A stretch of DNA of 64,000 nucleotides, taken from Notospermus geniculatus. Taxonomy: Eukaryota > Nemertea > Pilidiophora > Heteronemertea > Lineidae. Position numbers and translations under genes: made by a program. This document shows, in pieces, positions 46,990 through 57,285 of the stretch. The stretch covers positions 30,509-94,508 of the forward strand of contig NMRB01001248.1 of the NCBI GenBank assembly GCA_002633025.1, in the 5' to 3' direction. The notes beneath the pieces were generated by a model that saw only the letters and a list, made by a program, of their open reading frames with translations, made no database searches and was not told where the DNA came from. Positions within the stretch are counted from its first letter, which is position 1. Each line of letters starts with the position of its first letter.

Positions 46990-47232
46990 CATATTGGGAA
47001 TTGTGTAAAGCAGGAGGAAACCGAAGTGTCCGGAGAAAACCTGCGCTGTCAAAGAGAATATCCCTTTCTTTCGCATGAAGTGCTGGTCTGATCGGGGATC
47101 GAACTTGGAACATTAGGGAAGTTTCGCAAGCGCCCGGTTAGGCCAAACGACGACGTTTATCTATTGTTTGGGTATACCGGGCCTAACCGGGCGCTTGCGA
47201 AACCTCCCTATTAGCGGTGAGACGCGATGATT
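46990..47232 (-). repeat. tRNA-derived SINE, copy 4, interrupted by a foldback element
   Basis: On the minus strand: the B-box-like CCAAGTTCGATCCCCGATCA, GACAGCGCAGGTTTTCTCCG and GGTTTCCTCCTGC. The head is split by the element at 47114-47213. The rest (CATCGCGTCTCACCGCTAA) continues on the far side. Reading across the insertion shows that the SINE was there first. Confidence 0.7.
47114..47213. mobile_element. Foldback MITE TA/GGGAAGTTTCGCAAGCGCCCGG
   Basis: GGGAAGTTTCGCAAGCGCCC GGTTAGGCC and GGCCTAACCGGGCGCTTGCG AAACCTCCC are inverted, with the centre AAACGACGACGTTTATCTATTG. TA lies on both sides (CATTA/ and /TATTAG). It is a 100-bp version of the outer element at 19153-19502. Confidence 0.88.
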
Positions 47233-47466
47233 CTTCCACTGCTTCGAGAAGAAATACACGTTGTTCAGCTTGTTCAGGTACTCCCTAAGCGGAGGAATCC
47301 TATCACGAAGATACGCAAGACCCTCAATCGCGCCTCATCCAGTAAGGAGATTATTTCTCTGAACCCTTGTAGCAAGCTTACACAGATGGGAAAACCATGC
47401 GTTTGCTCTGATACGATCAATTACACTACAGTCGATGTACAGGATGTGAAGGACATTGATATTAAA

Positions 47467-47850
47467 GGGACTAGGAAAATTTTTTCAAGCTTCGGTTATT
47501 ACAAAATGCTAGTCTTTCATGATAAATTCCCACCGTCAATTCACTTCTTCAATTAAGTGTTAAGTACTGGCACCCAGACAAATCAGTCATCACCACACCA
47601 AGGAGCATTCACCACGTCACTGGGAACCTAATCAACATAATAGAGTACAAGCTCGCTCCATACAATACATACAGCGATAGGTTCCCAGTGACGTGGTGAA
47701 TACTCCATGGTGTGGTGATAACTGATTTGTCTGGGTGCCAGTAATTAACAGTTAATTGAAAAAGTGAATTGACGGTGGGAATTTATCATGAAAGACTAGC
47801 ATTTTGTAATAACCGATTAAAGCTTGAAGAAAATTTCCTAGTCCCTTTAA
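47467..47850. mobile_element. Foldback element with a second palindromic element at its centre
   Basis: The outer arms (about 47467-47563 and 47750-47850) pair through GGGACTAGGAAAATTTTTTC, AAGCTTCGGTTATTACAAAA, TGCTAGTCTTTCATGATAAA and TTCCCACCGTCAATTCACTT. The inner element (47569-47742) pairs through GTACTGGCACCCAGACAAAT CAGT and CACCACACCAAGGAGCATTC ACCACGTCACTGGGAACCTA. Either one element inserted in the loop of another, or this is one two-layer foldback. Confidence 0.85.
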
Positions 47851-47874
47851 GGTGTTTTGGGGCTGTTTGAGTGG

Positions 47875-47945
47875 TGAAGTGCAGTGGAAAGCGCCTGTCA
47901 CTTCTGATGAACCAGGTTCGATTCCCGGTGTTCTCTGACAGCGAA
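47875..47945 (+). repeat. tRNA-like SINE head
   Basis: GTGGTGAAGTGCAGTGGAAA (A-box region) and GAACCAGGTTCGATTCCCGG (B box GGTTCGATTCC), with a leucine- or serine-tRNA-like spacing. It is followed by AATTAAAATAGGCC and no CTCCTGC block, so it may be a different SINE. Confidence 0.55.
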
Positions 47946-48275
47946 AAATTAAAATAGGCCAATCATCGCGAAACTTTGTCACAAATGTCACCGAGCCGCT
48001 GCAAAAAAACTCACTGAAGACGCCGCCAGAATGAACAATATTCAGAAACTTTGAAAAAATATCGACATTTCTCAACATGTTCCGCAAATATAAATAACGG
48101 ATACAAAACCTCCAGACAGTAATCAAATAAAACACTTAACATAGCTTCCATCATGTCTGGCCATTACATGTAGTTATCTTGGCTGTGATTAGCCATTCTA
48201 AACACGGCATTGATTGGCTGGAATTTTTCCTTGTCTCTTCCGCTTCACTGGTCGTACGGGCGCCGGAAGAATTCC

Positions 48276-48509
48276 TAAAGCCCCCGTCACATATCCACTC
48301 CGGGGCCCGTACGGCGAGTAAAAACAGACATTTTGGCCAATTTTTACGGTGCTCAGTTTGATCCCGTCTCCTTTCCGCTTATCTATTGAGGCGATTTCGG
48401 CATAATTCATCTTAGATCCGTGTTTCAGTCTCTAAAATCCACGGCAAACCGCTGGGTGGAGAAAATCGTACGGGGCCCGGTGCCGGGTGGATATGTGACG
48501 GGGGTTTAA
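48276..48509 (-). mobile_element. Element AAAGCC-CACCGGGCCCCGTACG, copy 2
   Basis: TAAAGCCCCCGTCACATATC CACTCCGGGGCCCGTACGGC at the left and GTACGGGGCCCGGTGCCGGG TGGATATGTGACGGGGGTTT at the right. The ends pair with each other, and the body matches 19180-19405 in reverse orientation. This is the complete copy and defines the ends: AAGCCCCCGTCACATATCCAC. Confidence 0.85.
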
Positions 48510-49556
48510 GTGGTATTCAGAGCTCCTTCTTCCGGTGTGAGTGCATATATGAGCTTCAGTTTTTCGTCAAGCCTGACGAAATCAGCCTGACGACGCCTTA
48601 CAAATCAGTCAGCGCATGTGTAGGGCCGAATTCAGGTCTACCCATCGCGGGCCTCCTGACGCGGGGTCCGCGTATTCCCCTGGTAGGACCCAACAATCTC
48701 CTAAATATCCTGTCTTTGATATCACTTTTGTTGACCTAATCCCCTTAAATATTGGCTGTCAAAACCCTCATACTAATCTCCCTCACAGATGAGATGTTTA
48801 CAGCCAAAATGCCAATAATAGGTGTCGGCAAAATGATCTTCGATACGCCGACATCGCCAGGAAGTTACGGCGAGTTTTCGAGCCTCAGCAGTTTTTCGCC
48901 TCACAAGCGGTCTTGATCAATTACCTCATCAAAAGACGGGTGGGATTGACATTGCTCAATCCCCAAAACAGGGGTAGATTCTCATGAGAGAGTCAGGGAC
49001 GAAAGAATATCACTCCCGTAAAGAATTCCAGGTTTTACTCCACGCCTCAGTCGTTATTGTCGTTTCAATGTAGACGAAATGGAGTGCTTCAATCTGTTCA
49101 TGCCGGAATTTCCGACCTCCGTATTTCATATCTTGGTTGTTATTGTCGTTTAAGCATTCATGTCTCCATTCGTACCGGAATTGCCGGCTTCAATATTTCA
49201 TGTTTAGTTGTTATTGTCGTTCCCAGACACATTCGGAATGGAAAGAATCCGATAATGCCGGATACCTCCACGACAGGCTGTCTTCGGTAGACCAGTGATC
49301 AGGACATGATTTCTTGTCTAATCTTCGCCAAATTAAGATGGGATTGCACTTATTGAACGTGTGAATCACCGGCTTTTCGCTGTCGCAGCGTTCAGCCAAA
49401 GACAATCCTGCGATATCGACTGGCGGGGACCTATCGACCAGAAAAGACATGATCAATAGATGCCTGAGATGGATATTGACATACTCAGTCGGCAATAAAA
49501 ATGACATTCCGTTGATTCAGAATTCGCGGGGCCGTCCATTACGGCGAAATGACAAA
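48510..49556. other. No gene seen; weak 70-bp repeat at 49040-49225
   Basis: GTTATTGTCGTTT occurs three times (49036, 49139, 49210), each before or after a CCGGAATT-CCG...ATTTCAT block. This is a degenerate tandem repeat. No coding exon could be supported. Confidence 0.4.
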
Positions 49557-50021
49557 TAGCGTGTTCGTTTACTCACCCGGGCCTCCCCTGGGTGACTGAG
49601 ACCCGCAGCGTTCTTTTATCGTGTGACGTCATGATCTGGCGCCTCTCGGCCCAACCCCAAGTAACCACCTGCCCGAGGTGGTTAGTTGGGGAAGTATCCC
49701 AGCATTCCTTTCGACAAAATGGCGTCGAACATGCCGAATCCGCCATTTGACGCAAATTGAATATAAATAATGGTCAGCATGCAACGTATAGATACAGACA
49801 GTGAGGATAAAATGGCTACCAGGGCGACTTTCATCTTCTAGTCGTCCATGTCGTCTGCTGGTGTGCCAGTGCCATTGCTGGCCGCCATTTTGCCTGATCA
49901 CGTGGTGCGAACTTACTAGAGTGAGGCCCAACAGCGTTCGGAATGGGGCTTTATTGAGCATGCGCCTCAGCCGCTAAAAAATTTACTCCGGGGAGGCCCG
50001 AGTGAGTAAACGAACACGCTA
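49557..50021. mobile_element. Terminal-inverted-repeat element, TAGCGTGTTCGTTTACTCAC
   Basis: TAGCGTGTTCGTTTACTCAC CCGGGCCTCCCC at the left is mirrored by GGGGAGGCCCGAGTGAGTAA ACGAACACGCTA at the right, about 31 bp with one indel. The 465-bp element is non-coding. Confidence 0.88.
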
Positions 50022-50609
50022 AAAGTGGGCTACACTGGTTCCCATCTTTGCCGCTACATTTCCGCGGTGCTCGCTCCTGGTCAGCCGGAAATAGGCGTTT
50101 TTTTTCTTCCAATGTGTGCTAGCAGGGGGAACGCTGTGCTAAATAAATCATGCACATCAAGACGCCGCGGTGGCCCGCATTTTTTCGTAATTCCCTCAGA
50201 ATAACCTCGGCCCTGAGTACGACCCTATAAATTTCTTCTGTCAGTCAATTAGGTGTCTTATAATCTAGTGTAACCTGTTCGTGCGGCTGGGCTAACACGC
50301 CAACCACGGTGTCTAGATTAGTTCATCATCCACCACGACACGATAACGCCTTTTTGCGAATCTAAATCAGCTAATGATAGAAATTACCAGATATTGTGCG
50401 GTTTCCTCGATCATGATCTGGTCACGAGGAGAGAAGGAAGGCAGTTTGGGGATAAGCCGGGATGCACGCGTTCTGGATCAGGGTGATATGGGAGATTTTC
50501 GGATAAGAGTCCACAATTTAGCCCTCTGATGCTAAAATGTTGCAAAAGTGCTTTTCTGTAGTGAGTTTTCCCAATAAATTGGTTAGCCAACGATAAAAAT
50601 GCTTCCATC

Positions 50610-50728
50610 CGGGATACAGTAGTGCCATTTTTTGTCGACAGCCGGCGCCACCGGCGGTGATTGCATCATTCTCCAATACCGTAGTTTTGCCTGTCGCTCA
50701 AGTGTTGGAGAATGTATGATTACAATAC
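50610..50728. repeat. Relative of the TTTAAAGGAGCACGG MITE, second diverged copy
   Basis: AGTGCCATTTTTTGTCGACA GCCGGCGCCACCGGCGG and TCAAGTGTTGGAGAATGTAT GATTACAATACAC match 44766-44900 in reverse complement. The centre reads CTCCAATACCGTAGTTTTGC. It abuts the foldback at 50729. Confidence 0.6.
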
Positions 50729-51174
50729 ACAATGGGTGATTTCAAAGTTGGTTTTAACACCGGTTTTACATGCATTTAAAAAGCATTGTAAAACCGGTCT
50801 TAAAGCTGAACTGCATGAACAAAAACCACAGCGCCGCAGTATGGTGGTCTACAGAAGTCCAAACGCCCTTCGAAACACCTCCAGAACATGATAGACCACC
50901 AGCGTATTTGGTGGCGCCACTGTATTCAATCTCAGGCTTTCTATCGAGACAATGTCTTGATGTTGCTCTATTGACTGATTCAGGGTGAATACAGTGGCGC
51001 CACCAAATAGCCTGGTAGTCTATCATGTTTCGGAGGTGTTTTGAAAGTGCCTTATGGTCGTTTGCATTTCTCTTGACCACCACCGTGGCGTGGTGGTCTT
51101 TTTTTAGTGCTCGGATCTCCAGTTTTTGTTCATGCAGTTCAGCTTTAATACAAACTTTGAAATCACCCAATGCA
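50729..51174. mobile_element. Long foldback element, CAATGGGTGATTTCAAAGTT
   Basis: The outer ends ACAATGGGTGATTTCAAAGT T and AACTTTGAAATCACCCAATG are inverted. Inner pairs are GCTGAACTGCATGAACAAAA, CGAAACACCTCC, AACATGATAGACCACCAGCG and TATTTGGTGGCGCCACTGTA TTCA (50908-50935 with 50985-51012). The minus-strand open stretch across it (50766-51203) includes a passage with coding-like charge (ELHEQKLEIRALKKDHHATV), but the same bases are one arm of the hairpin. I treat it as non-coding. Confidence 0.75.
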
Positions 51175-52010
51175 CACGTGGATACCCTGGGAACGAGAGT
51201 CATTCTACATGGGGCGAGGTTGATAAGAGGTAGTTCAACAAGATTGTCAACAGAGGTCTCCCTTACGAGTATGTTCAGCGGCGGGACTATATGGAAGGAT
51301 ATGCCCCTTTAAAAGCTTACACTCGAACAACATTCGCTAAACCTGGCCGCAGGCCTAAATCGGGCCGTTACGAAACAACCTCACTGTTCCCCAGTACCAG
51401 GGTCAGTAACGAACCATGATTTCTCGAATACATACCGACACTGTTAGCACTCCGCCACCGCACTTCTAAACCATAATTTGAAAAAAAACAAACACTGCAT
51501 CGATAAACATCATCGCGGGAATCCGTTTTCAACATGTTGATACAAGCCGATAGAGCTTGTCACAAAACATTAGATTTCGCTAAAAACATGTTTTTCTCAA
51601 ACGCATCGCGTTCAACTTGATGCCGAATCGGGTATAAATTTAACAAAATCTGAAAACATCAACTAAAGATTCCAATAATGACGTCTTTCATCTATTGATC
51701 TCCTTTTAACATTTTAAGCCCCTTTCGTGGCGTATCTTTCATTAGCCTGGTGATCCAGTTCTAAAACGCTTGGAAACATGTTCGTACATGTAGTTGTGGT
51801 GGCTTGATAGCGATACAGGTCAATCTCCAGGCAGATGGGTAAGAAACGTCAGTCTCCAGGCAGAGTTATCAGAGTACAATCTCACTCTCCAAGTAGGCCT
51901 TCGCTCGGCCCTGGCGTTTACATAGGCCTACTCCACAAAACGCTGGCAGTGTTGACGGGCTGTATCACCGAAAGAGGGCGCTGATGACGCCTGCGCAATC
52001 AAAAGCCACA
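51175..52010. other. No gene seen
   Basis: Non-coding, with short repeats of GTCTCCAGGCAGA (51841-51870). No element ends found. Confidence 0.3.
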
Positions 52011-52182
52011 ATCGGAGCTGTCAGTGAGTTCACCAATAGGTGTCACTACTGCCCAATTCAATGTATATAGCGGACCCATTCATTCTTGATTGAGCACCAA
52101 TCATGTGGATTTTCCTGTGTATTGGTCCGCTAGAAATTTGCTGCCATCTTTTGGCAATACGCGCGGCTGACTGCTCCTATTG
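52011..52182 (-). mobile_element. MITE, family AATAGGAGCAGTCAGCC, copy 5
   Basis: ATCGGAGCTGTCAGTGAGTT, AATAGGTGTCACTACTGCCC AATTCAATG, CATTCTTGATTGAGCACCAA TCA, ATTGGTCCGCTAGAAATTTG, CTGCCATCTTTTGGCAATAC and GCGGCTGACTGCTCCTATT. Same orientation as 20876. Confidence 0.85.
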
Positions 52183-53297
52183 ACAGTTGAGCCGACGCCG
52201 CCGTAAAATACGTGCTGATTGGCGGAAACACGTCGAGCATGTTGAGAGGCACAGACGCAATGATCATCCATCGCTATGGGCCCTAAGTGGTCCTAAGAGC
52301 GGATCACTGATTGGCTAGCTAGTTTGCCGCCAATTCTAACATGCACACCTATTGGTCATCTTCTGAGAACCCGTGAACCTCAGTAATTTCCGAGGCCAGG
52401 GAACGTTTGAAAAAGTTGGCAAAACGTGCATTTTGTGGTTGACCTCGACAAAATTTCTACCGAGCGATAATTAACTATTCTGTCAATTCCACCAAGGGTG
52501 ATAATTGGTTTAGACCCTTCCTCTGTCAGGACGACATCAGCAGAATGGAAAATCATCGGAAACCTTACGTAATCTAATAAACTATGACGACAGGAGCCAA
52601 TGCGGAGGGCAAAACGTGCCCTCTGATGGTAATGAAACTGCATTTGAAAGGTTCCGACGGCTGCCGGGTGCAAAATCGTCGACAGGTACTCTCTATTCAA
52701 TGATATACACATGTATAATCAATACACGTACTACCCTAACCCTGACTTCCCCTCAGCCAATCAGAATAGTCGTTACGGAGTAACAAGCGTTCTGATTGGT
52801 TCCCAGGTTTTTGCACTTGCCGGTGTTGTTCTCGCCACAGCTGTGGAGACACGCGAGAAGGGACGAGATCGCTGAATTCCCCGAACAATCTAGCCAATCA
52901 GGACTTCTTTACAATTCACGTGATCACTTTGTCTTCACGCAGGCACTTTGTTCGATTTTCATTATCATAGAAAGCCAATACATCTGTCAATATGACGCAA
53001 GTGCCGTGAGCAAAATAAAGAAGCCTATTGAGGACAATATTCAACGGAATTCTAAGTCGTGAGTGATTTATTTGACGGCTGTTATTTGATTCTGATACGC
53101 TTAATTACTTCTTCGATATTGTGCGTATCGACGGCTGGTGGCTGGCTTTTTTACAAAGTAACGAACGGAGAGTTGGTCGATGGTCATGACGTCATGATAC
53201 GGTCGGTGACATGATTGGATCTTAAAGGGACAATGACGTACAATAAACAACGCCAAGTGGACAACCTTTATACACGTACCACAGAATGAGAGTATGG
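52183..53297. other. No gene seen
   Basis: The minus-strand open stretch 52380-52712 (110 codons) has no motif I recognise and no splice sites I trust. It could be an unrecognised exon, but codon character is not convincing. Confidence 0.3.
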
Positions 53298-53783
53298 TAG
53301 TGTCCCACTGGCGACTTTTGCCCACGACAAGGGGCGAATCTGAAGGCTGCGATATATCCTCGACAAGCTGCGATATTTACCATTATCGTAGTTTTTCGCG
53401 AGTTGTCAACTTGTCGCTGATTCGTCAAACACTCGCAGGCCCAGACGAAGTTAGTCGTGGGTGGTCGCAGATAAACGTAGATGTTCGTAGTTTCTTCGCA
53501 CATTACTCGTAGCTAGTCGCAGACTGTCGTAGATAGTCGAGGTTACTCTTCAAGACCTACGATCCTGAACGACTATGTACGACATGGGTGCGACTATATA
53601 CGAGATAACTTCGACTGACTTCGAATGAAATTTTGTCGCAGGCAAATTTTGAACATTTTGAAATTTTTTCTGCGAGCCAGCGAATCACTGCGAACATAGA
53701 CGACAGTCTAAGAACAGTTACGAAAAGCTACGATTTTTTCATTCGTCCCTTGTCGCAGGCCAAAATTCGCCAGTGGGACACTA
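53298..53783. mobile_element. Terminal-inverted-repeat element, TAGTGTCCCACTGGCGA
   Basis: TAGTGTCCCACTGGCGACTT TTGCC and GGCCAAAATTCGCCAGTGGG ACACTA are inverted ends. The body is rich in GTCGTAGATAGTCG-type short motifs in both orientations (GTAGATGTTCGTAG, GTCGCAGACTGTCG, CTACGATCC), so most of it can pair imperfectly. 486 bp, non-coding. Confidence 0.85.
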
Positions 53784-53794
53784 GTATTAGAAGC

Positions 53795-53933
53795 CCTGGG
53801 CCCATATTCATAAAACCTTGCTAGATCAGTTGTGTGGTTGCTAGTTGTGTACATTGGCCTGTACAAACTAGGCACTTTAGCAGGCAACTAAGCCTAGCAC
53901 GGTTTTTTGAATATGGACCCAGGGTGCCACAAA
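53795..53933. mobile_element. Foldback MITE, CCTGGGCCCATATTCATAAAACC
   Basis: CCCTGGGCCCATATTCATAA AACCTTGCTAG and CTAGCACGGTTTTTTGAATA TGGACCCAGGG are inverted ends, with the centre TTGCTAGTTGTGTACATTGG. GGGCC-TATTCA-type relatives are at 31398 and 56678. Confidence 0.82.
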
Positions 53934-54442
53934 CACAGTCATGAATCTTTGACAGAATCGAAATAAATTGTGAGCAGACGACATATCCCAATAATTGAAC
54001 ACAGTCAGATGATGAAATATCGTTACGGCTAGCAAGTGAGTTTTTAAAAAAATGTTACGTCGAGATGCAATTAATCTAATGTTTTGGTACCGATCCCAGC
54101 GCTAGAGTCAGAATGTTTAAAGCAAATGGCTCGCGCGGTTTGTTTACATTTTTGGTGGTACCTCCATAGAGAGTGAATCTCACCTCCAGGCAAAGCCGTG
54201 CTCCAGCCATATGCAAAGCCTGTGCACATATGCGCACGTAAACACTGGGGACGAGGTTCCATTAAAAAAAATGGGTTTGTATGACAGTTTCAAATTCAGT
54301 CGGTCAAAATGTACATTTTGTACTATTCACATTGATTTCGAAGCGGTAGATTTTGCAGAATACGCCTCCGAAGTTTGGCTGTCTAATGCATTTCCCATTA
54401 AACTAAAATCCTTCTTTCGCCTTTTTCTCAAAACGGCGCTTG
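53924..54442 (+). repeat. Half-kilobase duplication, copy 1
   Basis: From TGGACCCAGGGTGCCACAAA to TCAAAACGGCGCTTG. The same sequence follows at 54534-55070 with a few substitutions and one 18-base difference near 54265/54890. An open stretch shared by both copies (MGLYDSFKFSRSKCTFCTIH, then IDFEAVDFAEYASEVWLSNA) ends differently in each. I do not recognise it. Confidence 0.88.
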
Positions 54443-54532
54443 TAGTGTGGTGGGCTATGTCATGAATTTAGCTCCCGTTCGATTTTCATGTACAAATTGA
54501 TTTTTCGGTTGATTCTGAATCCATTTTTTGTG

Positions 54533-55070
54533 NTGGACCCAGGGTGCCACAAACACAGTCATGAATCTTTGACAGAATCGAAATAAATTGTAAGCAGACG
54601 ACATATCCCAATAATTGAACACAGTCAGATGATGAAATATCGTTACGGCTAGCAAGTGAGTTTTTAAAAAAATGTTACGTCGAGATGCAATTAATCTAAT
54701 GTTTTGGTACCGATCCGAGCGCTGGAGTCAGAATGTTTAAAGCAAATGGCTCGCGCGGTTTGTTTACATTTTTGGTGGTACCTCCCATAGAGAGTGAATC
54801 TCGCCTCCGGGCAAGGCCGTGCTCCAGCCATATCCAAAACCTGTGCACATATGCGCACGTAAACACTGGGGACGAGGTTCCATTAAAAATTTGTTAAAAT
54901 GGGTTTATATGACAGTTTCAAATTCAGTCGGTCAAAATGTACATTTTGTACTATTCACATTGATTTCGAAGCGGTAGATTTTGCAGAATACGCCTCCGAA
55001 GTTTGGCTGTCTAATGCATTTCCCATTAAACTAAAATCCTTCTTTCGCCTTTTTCTCAAAACGGCGCTTG
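54533..55070 (+). repeat. Half-kilobase duplication, copy 2, beginning at an N
   Basis: A single N at 54533 stands exactly where copy 2 begins (N followed by TGGACCCAGGGTGCC). Copy 1 is followed by 90 bases (54443-54532) whose reverse complement lies at 55340-55420. The N at the junction makes a false join of two haplotypes or a gap-filled repeat likely. Confidence 0.85.
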
Positions 55071-55600
55071 ATTTGAGGACATGTCACCAAACAACTCGTC
55101 AACCGAGAATTAACTGGGTCTAAGTGCTTTTTTTACTTGACCCTCACTTCCTGTGCTTATATGGCTGCAATGGATACCTTGACCCCAAAAACCTATGTCT
55201 AGACACCAACATCAACCTCCTGGCTGAATTGGTTGCAGAGTTATGGAGCCCTAGGTACTGGCAGCCATACTGGCGGCCATCTTGGATTTGACCCCTTAAA
55301 TGAAGTCTGAAAATTTGTTACCGTCCATTTTTGAATTCCTTACAAAAAATGGATTCAGAATCAACCGAAAAATCAATTTGTACATTAAAATCTAACGGAT
55401 TGACATAACCTACCGCACTATTGATTTGAGGACATGTCACCAAACAACTCGTCAACCGAGAATTAACTGGGTCTAAGTGCTTTTTTTACTTGACCCTCAC
55501 TTCCTGTGCTTATAAGGGATTAAAACCACAGGGAATTTGGGTCAAGCTAAAAATGCACTTAGACCCTGTTAATTCTCGGTTGACGAACTGTCAACAAACC
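55069..55600. repeat. Direct and inverted repeat of ATTTGAGGACATGTCACCAA
   Basis: ATTTGAGGACATGTCACCAA ... CTCACTTCCTGTGCTTATA is present at 55069-55160 and again at 55423-55514 (about 91 bp, nearly identical). Part of it is inverted at 55525-55590 (GGGTCAAG, AATTCTCGGTTGACGA). Next to that, AAACCGCGCGAGCCATTCGC (55595) is the complement of the GCAAATGGCTCGCGCGGTTT block inside the duplication (54122). It looks like a large palindromic element that was rearranged or misassembled. Confidence 0.75.
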
Positions 55601-55954
55601 GCGCGAGCCATTCGCTTTAAGACTGAATGATGAACGATGTTACGTGAATCTTCTTCTAGATAACACACGTGGCTTCATGGCAGGTACAAATTGAGTGTAA
55701 ATATTAAATAATAAATGGCTGGCGATGATCGAAAGGACAGAAAAACGTCTCATCAATCATGCGATTAGAGATAAAAGGGATACTAATTCCCGGATGATGG
55801 ATGCGGATGCTGCTGATGACAATAGAACTCGGGGATGAAACAGATAACGCTCGTTAAAAAAATGTTCCGGCAGGTAAGATCGCTCACACGAATATGTGAT
55901 TGTTGACTTGGGTGTGGCGAACGTTGATGTTTAATTAATTTCTCGTCTTCGCCA

Positions 55955-56125
55955 CCTCCGTTAGAGGGCGTCGAACGCGTTGATTGGTCGCTCTCATTCA
56001 ACAAAAAGCAATCAATGTTTTTTCAACCAATCAAAGCGCTTTTCATCGGCTGCTTCGGCCGATCACGTGATTATAGACGACAGGCGCTACCGATCTCAGT
56101 ATATAATCCTGGTGCAGTAGCTACA
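55955..56125. repeat. Palindrome-rich MITE, family CACGTGAT-GACAGGCGCTACC, copy 4
   Basis: GCGTCGAACGCGTTGATTGG, TCTCATTCAACAAAAAGCAA, TCAACCAATCAAAGCGC, CGGCCGATCACGTGATTATA and GACGACAGGCGCTACCGATC TCAG are in family order. Confidence 0.65.
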
Positions 56126-56677
56126 CTGGACACATCCTCCCACAGCAGGGCTTTGGTCTCGTTCCTCTTCATACACATGGATGAAGAGGAGCGAGGTAAA
56201 AACCCCTGCTGTGGGAGGATGCACTGGACAAGTGTGCTGGCGGCCTTGACTCGCTGAAACAAGGACATCGGATGATAAGCCTAAGAAAATTTCATTTTCA
56301 ATCTCCCACCGCGATGGAGGGATGAGTAGCTCTTTCATCAGCCGGTACCCACTGATCAATAGAATTGACCGGTGATTGACGTCCGTTGAAAGATCAATCA
56401 GCAATCAATCAGCTCTATGTCTACTCCTGGCACAAACATTGACTCCTCTGATTGGGGCTTCATCACGTTTGGTTCACACGGTACAGTTAACCCGCAGGGT
56501 TCAGCTGAAAGCGTGGGGGTGGAGGCCACCGCCTGATACAAACTGCAATACTTCAGTCCCCCTCCAACATGCTGGAAAAGTCTTTTCGACTGTGCACACC
56601 ACATGTATGTGCAATGACTCTGGAAAACTGTTGGCAGTAAAGCAGGGTTCACTGGCACACGGATTTTGTCCGATTCA

Positions 56678-56775
56678 GGGCCCATGTTCCCGAAGCGGTC
56701 GTTAGGTTAACGATGTCGTTATAGCGTACGGTAACGACATCGTTAACCTAACGATGGCTTCGGGAACATGGGCCC
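56678..56775. mobile_element. Foldback MITE, GGGCCCATGTTCCCGAAGC
   Basis: GGGCCCATGTTCCCGAAGCG GTCGTTAGGTTAACGATGTC GTTA is mirrored by TAACGACATCGTTAACCTAA CGATGGCTTCGGGAACATGG GCCC. The arms are about 43 bp with one or two mismatches around TAGCGTACGG. It is about 98 bp in all. Confidence 0.88.
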
Positions 56776-56797
56776 AGGACCGTAAAAAATAGATCAA

Positions 56798-57285
56798 ATG
56801 GAGTGTAGGCCATGCGGCTTGTGTTGGAAAAATGTTGCTAGAGTGTGGGCCATGCGGCTTGTGTTGGAAAAATATTGCTAGAGTGTAGGCTATGCAGCTT
56901 GTGGTGGGAAAATGTTGCTAGAGTGAAGGCCATGCAGCTTGTGGTGGGAAAATGTTGCTAGAGTGAAGGCCATGCAGCTTGTTTTGGAAAAATGTTGCTA
57001 GAGTGAAGGCTATGCAGCTTGTGCTGGGAAAATGTTGCTAGAGTGTAGGCCATGCAGCTTGTGGTGGGAAAATGTTGCTAGAGTGAAGGCTATGCAGCTT
57101 GTGTTGGAGAAATGTTGCTAGAGTGTAGGCTATGCAGCTTGTGTTGGAAAAATGTTGCTAGAGTGTGGGCTATGCGGCTTGTGTTGGAAAAATATTGCTA
57201 GACTGTAGGCTATGCAGCTTGTGTTGGAAAAATTTTGCTAGAGTGTAGGCTATGCAGCTTGTGTTGGAAAAATGTTGCCAGTGAG
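56798..57285 (+). repeat. Minisatellite, 40-bp unit, about 12 copies
   Basis: GTAGGCCATGCAGCTTGTGG TGGGAAAATGTTGCTAGAGT is repeated with variants (GCGGCTTGTGTTGGAAAAAT). Copies of GTGTTGGAAA type cluster at both ends and GTGGTGGGAA type in the middle, a pattern expected if the array grew from the inside. Confidence 0.92.

Noticed and set aside
47877-47945. Functional tRNA gene
   Set aside because: A- and B-box-like motifs are present but I cannot fold a complete cloverleaf with acceptor stem and a sensible anticodon. It is taken as a SINE head.
52380-52712. 110-codon minus-strand frame
   Set aside because: I could not find plausible acceptor and donor sites in phase or any familiar motif. 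It is noted only as a possible unrecognised exon.
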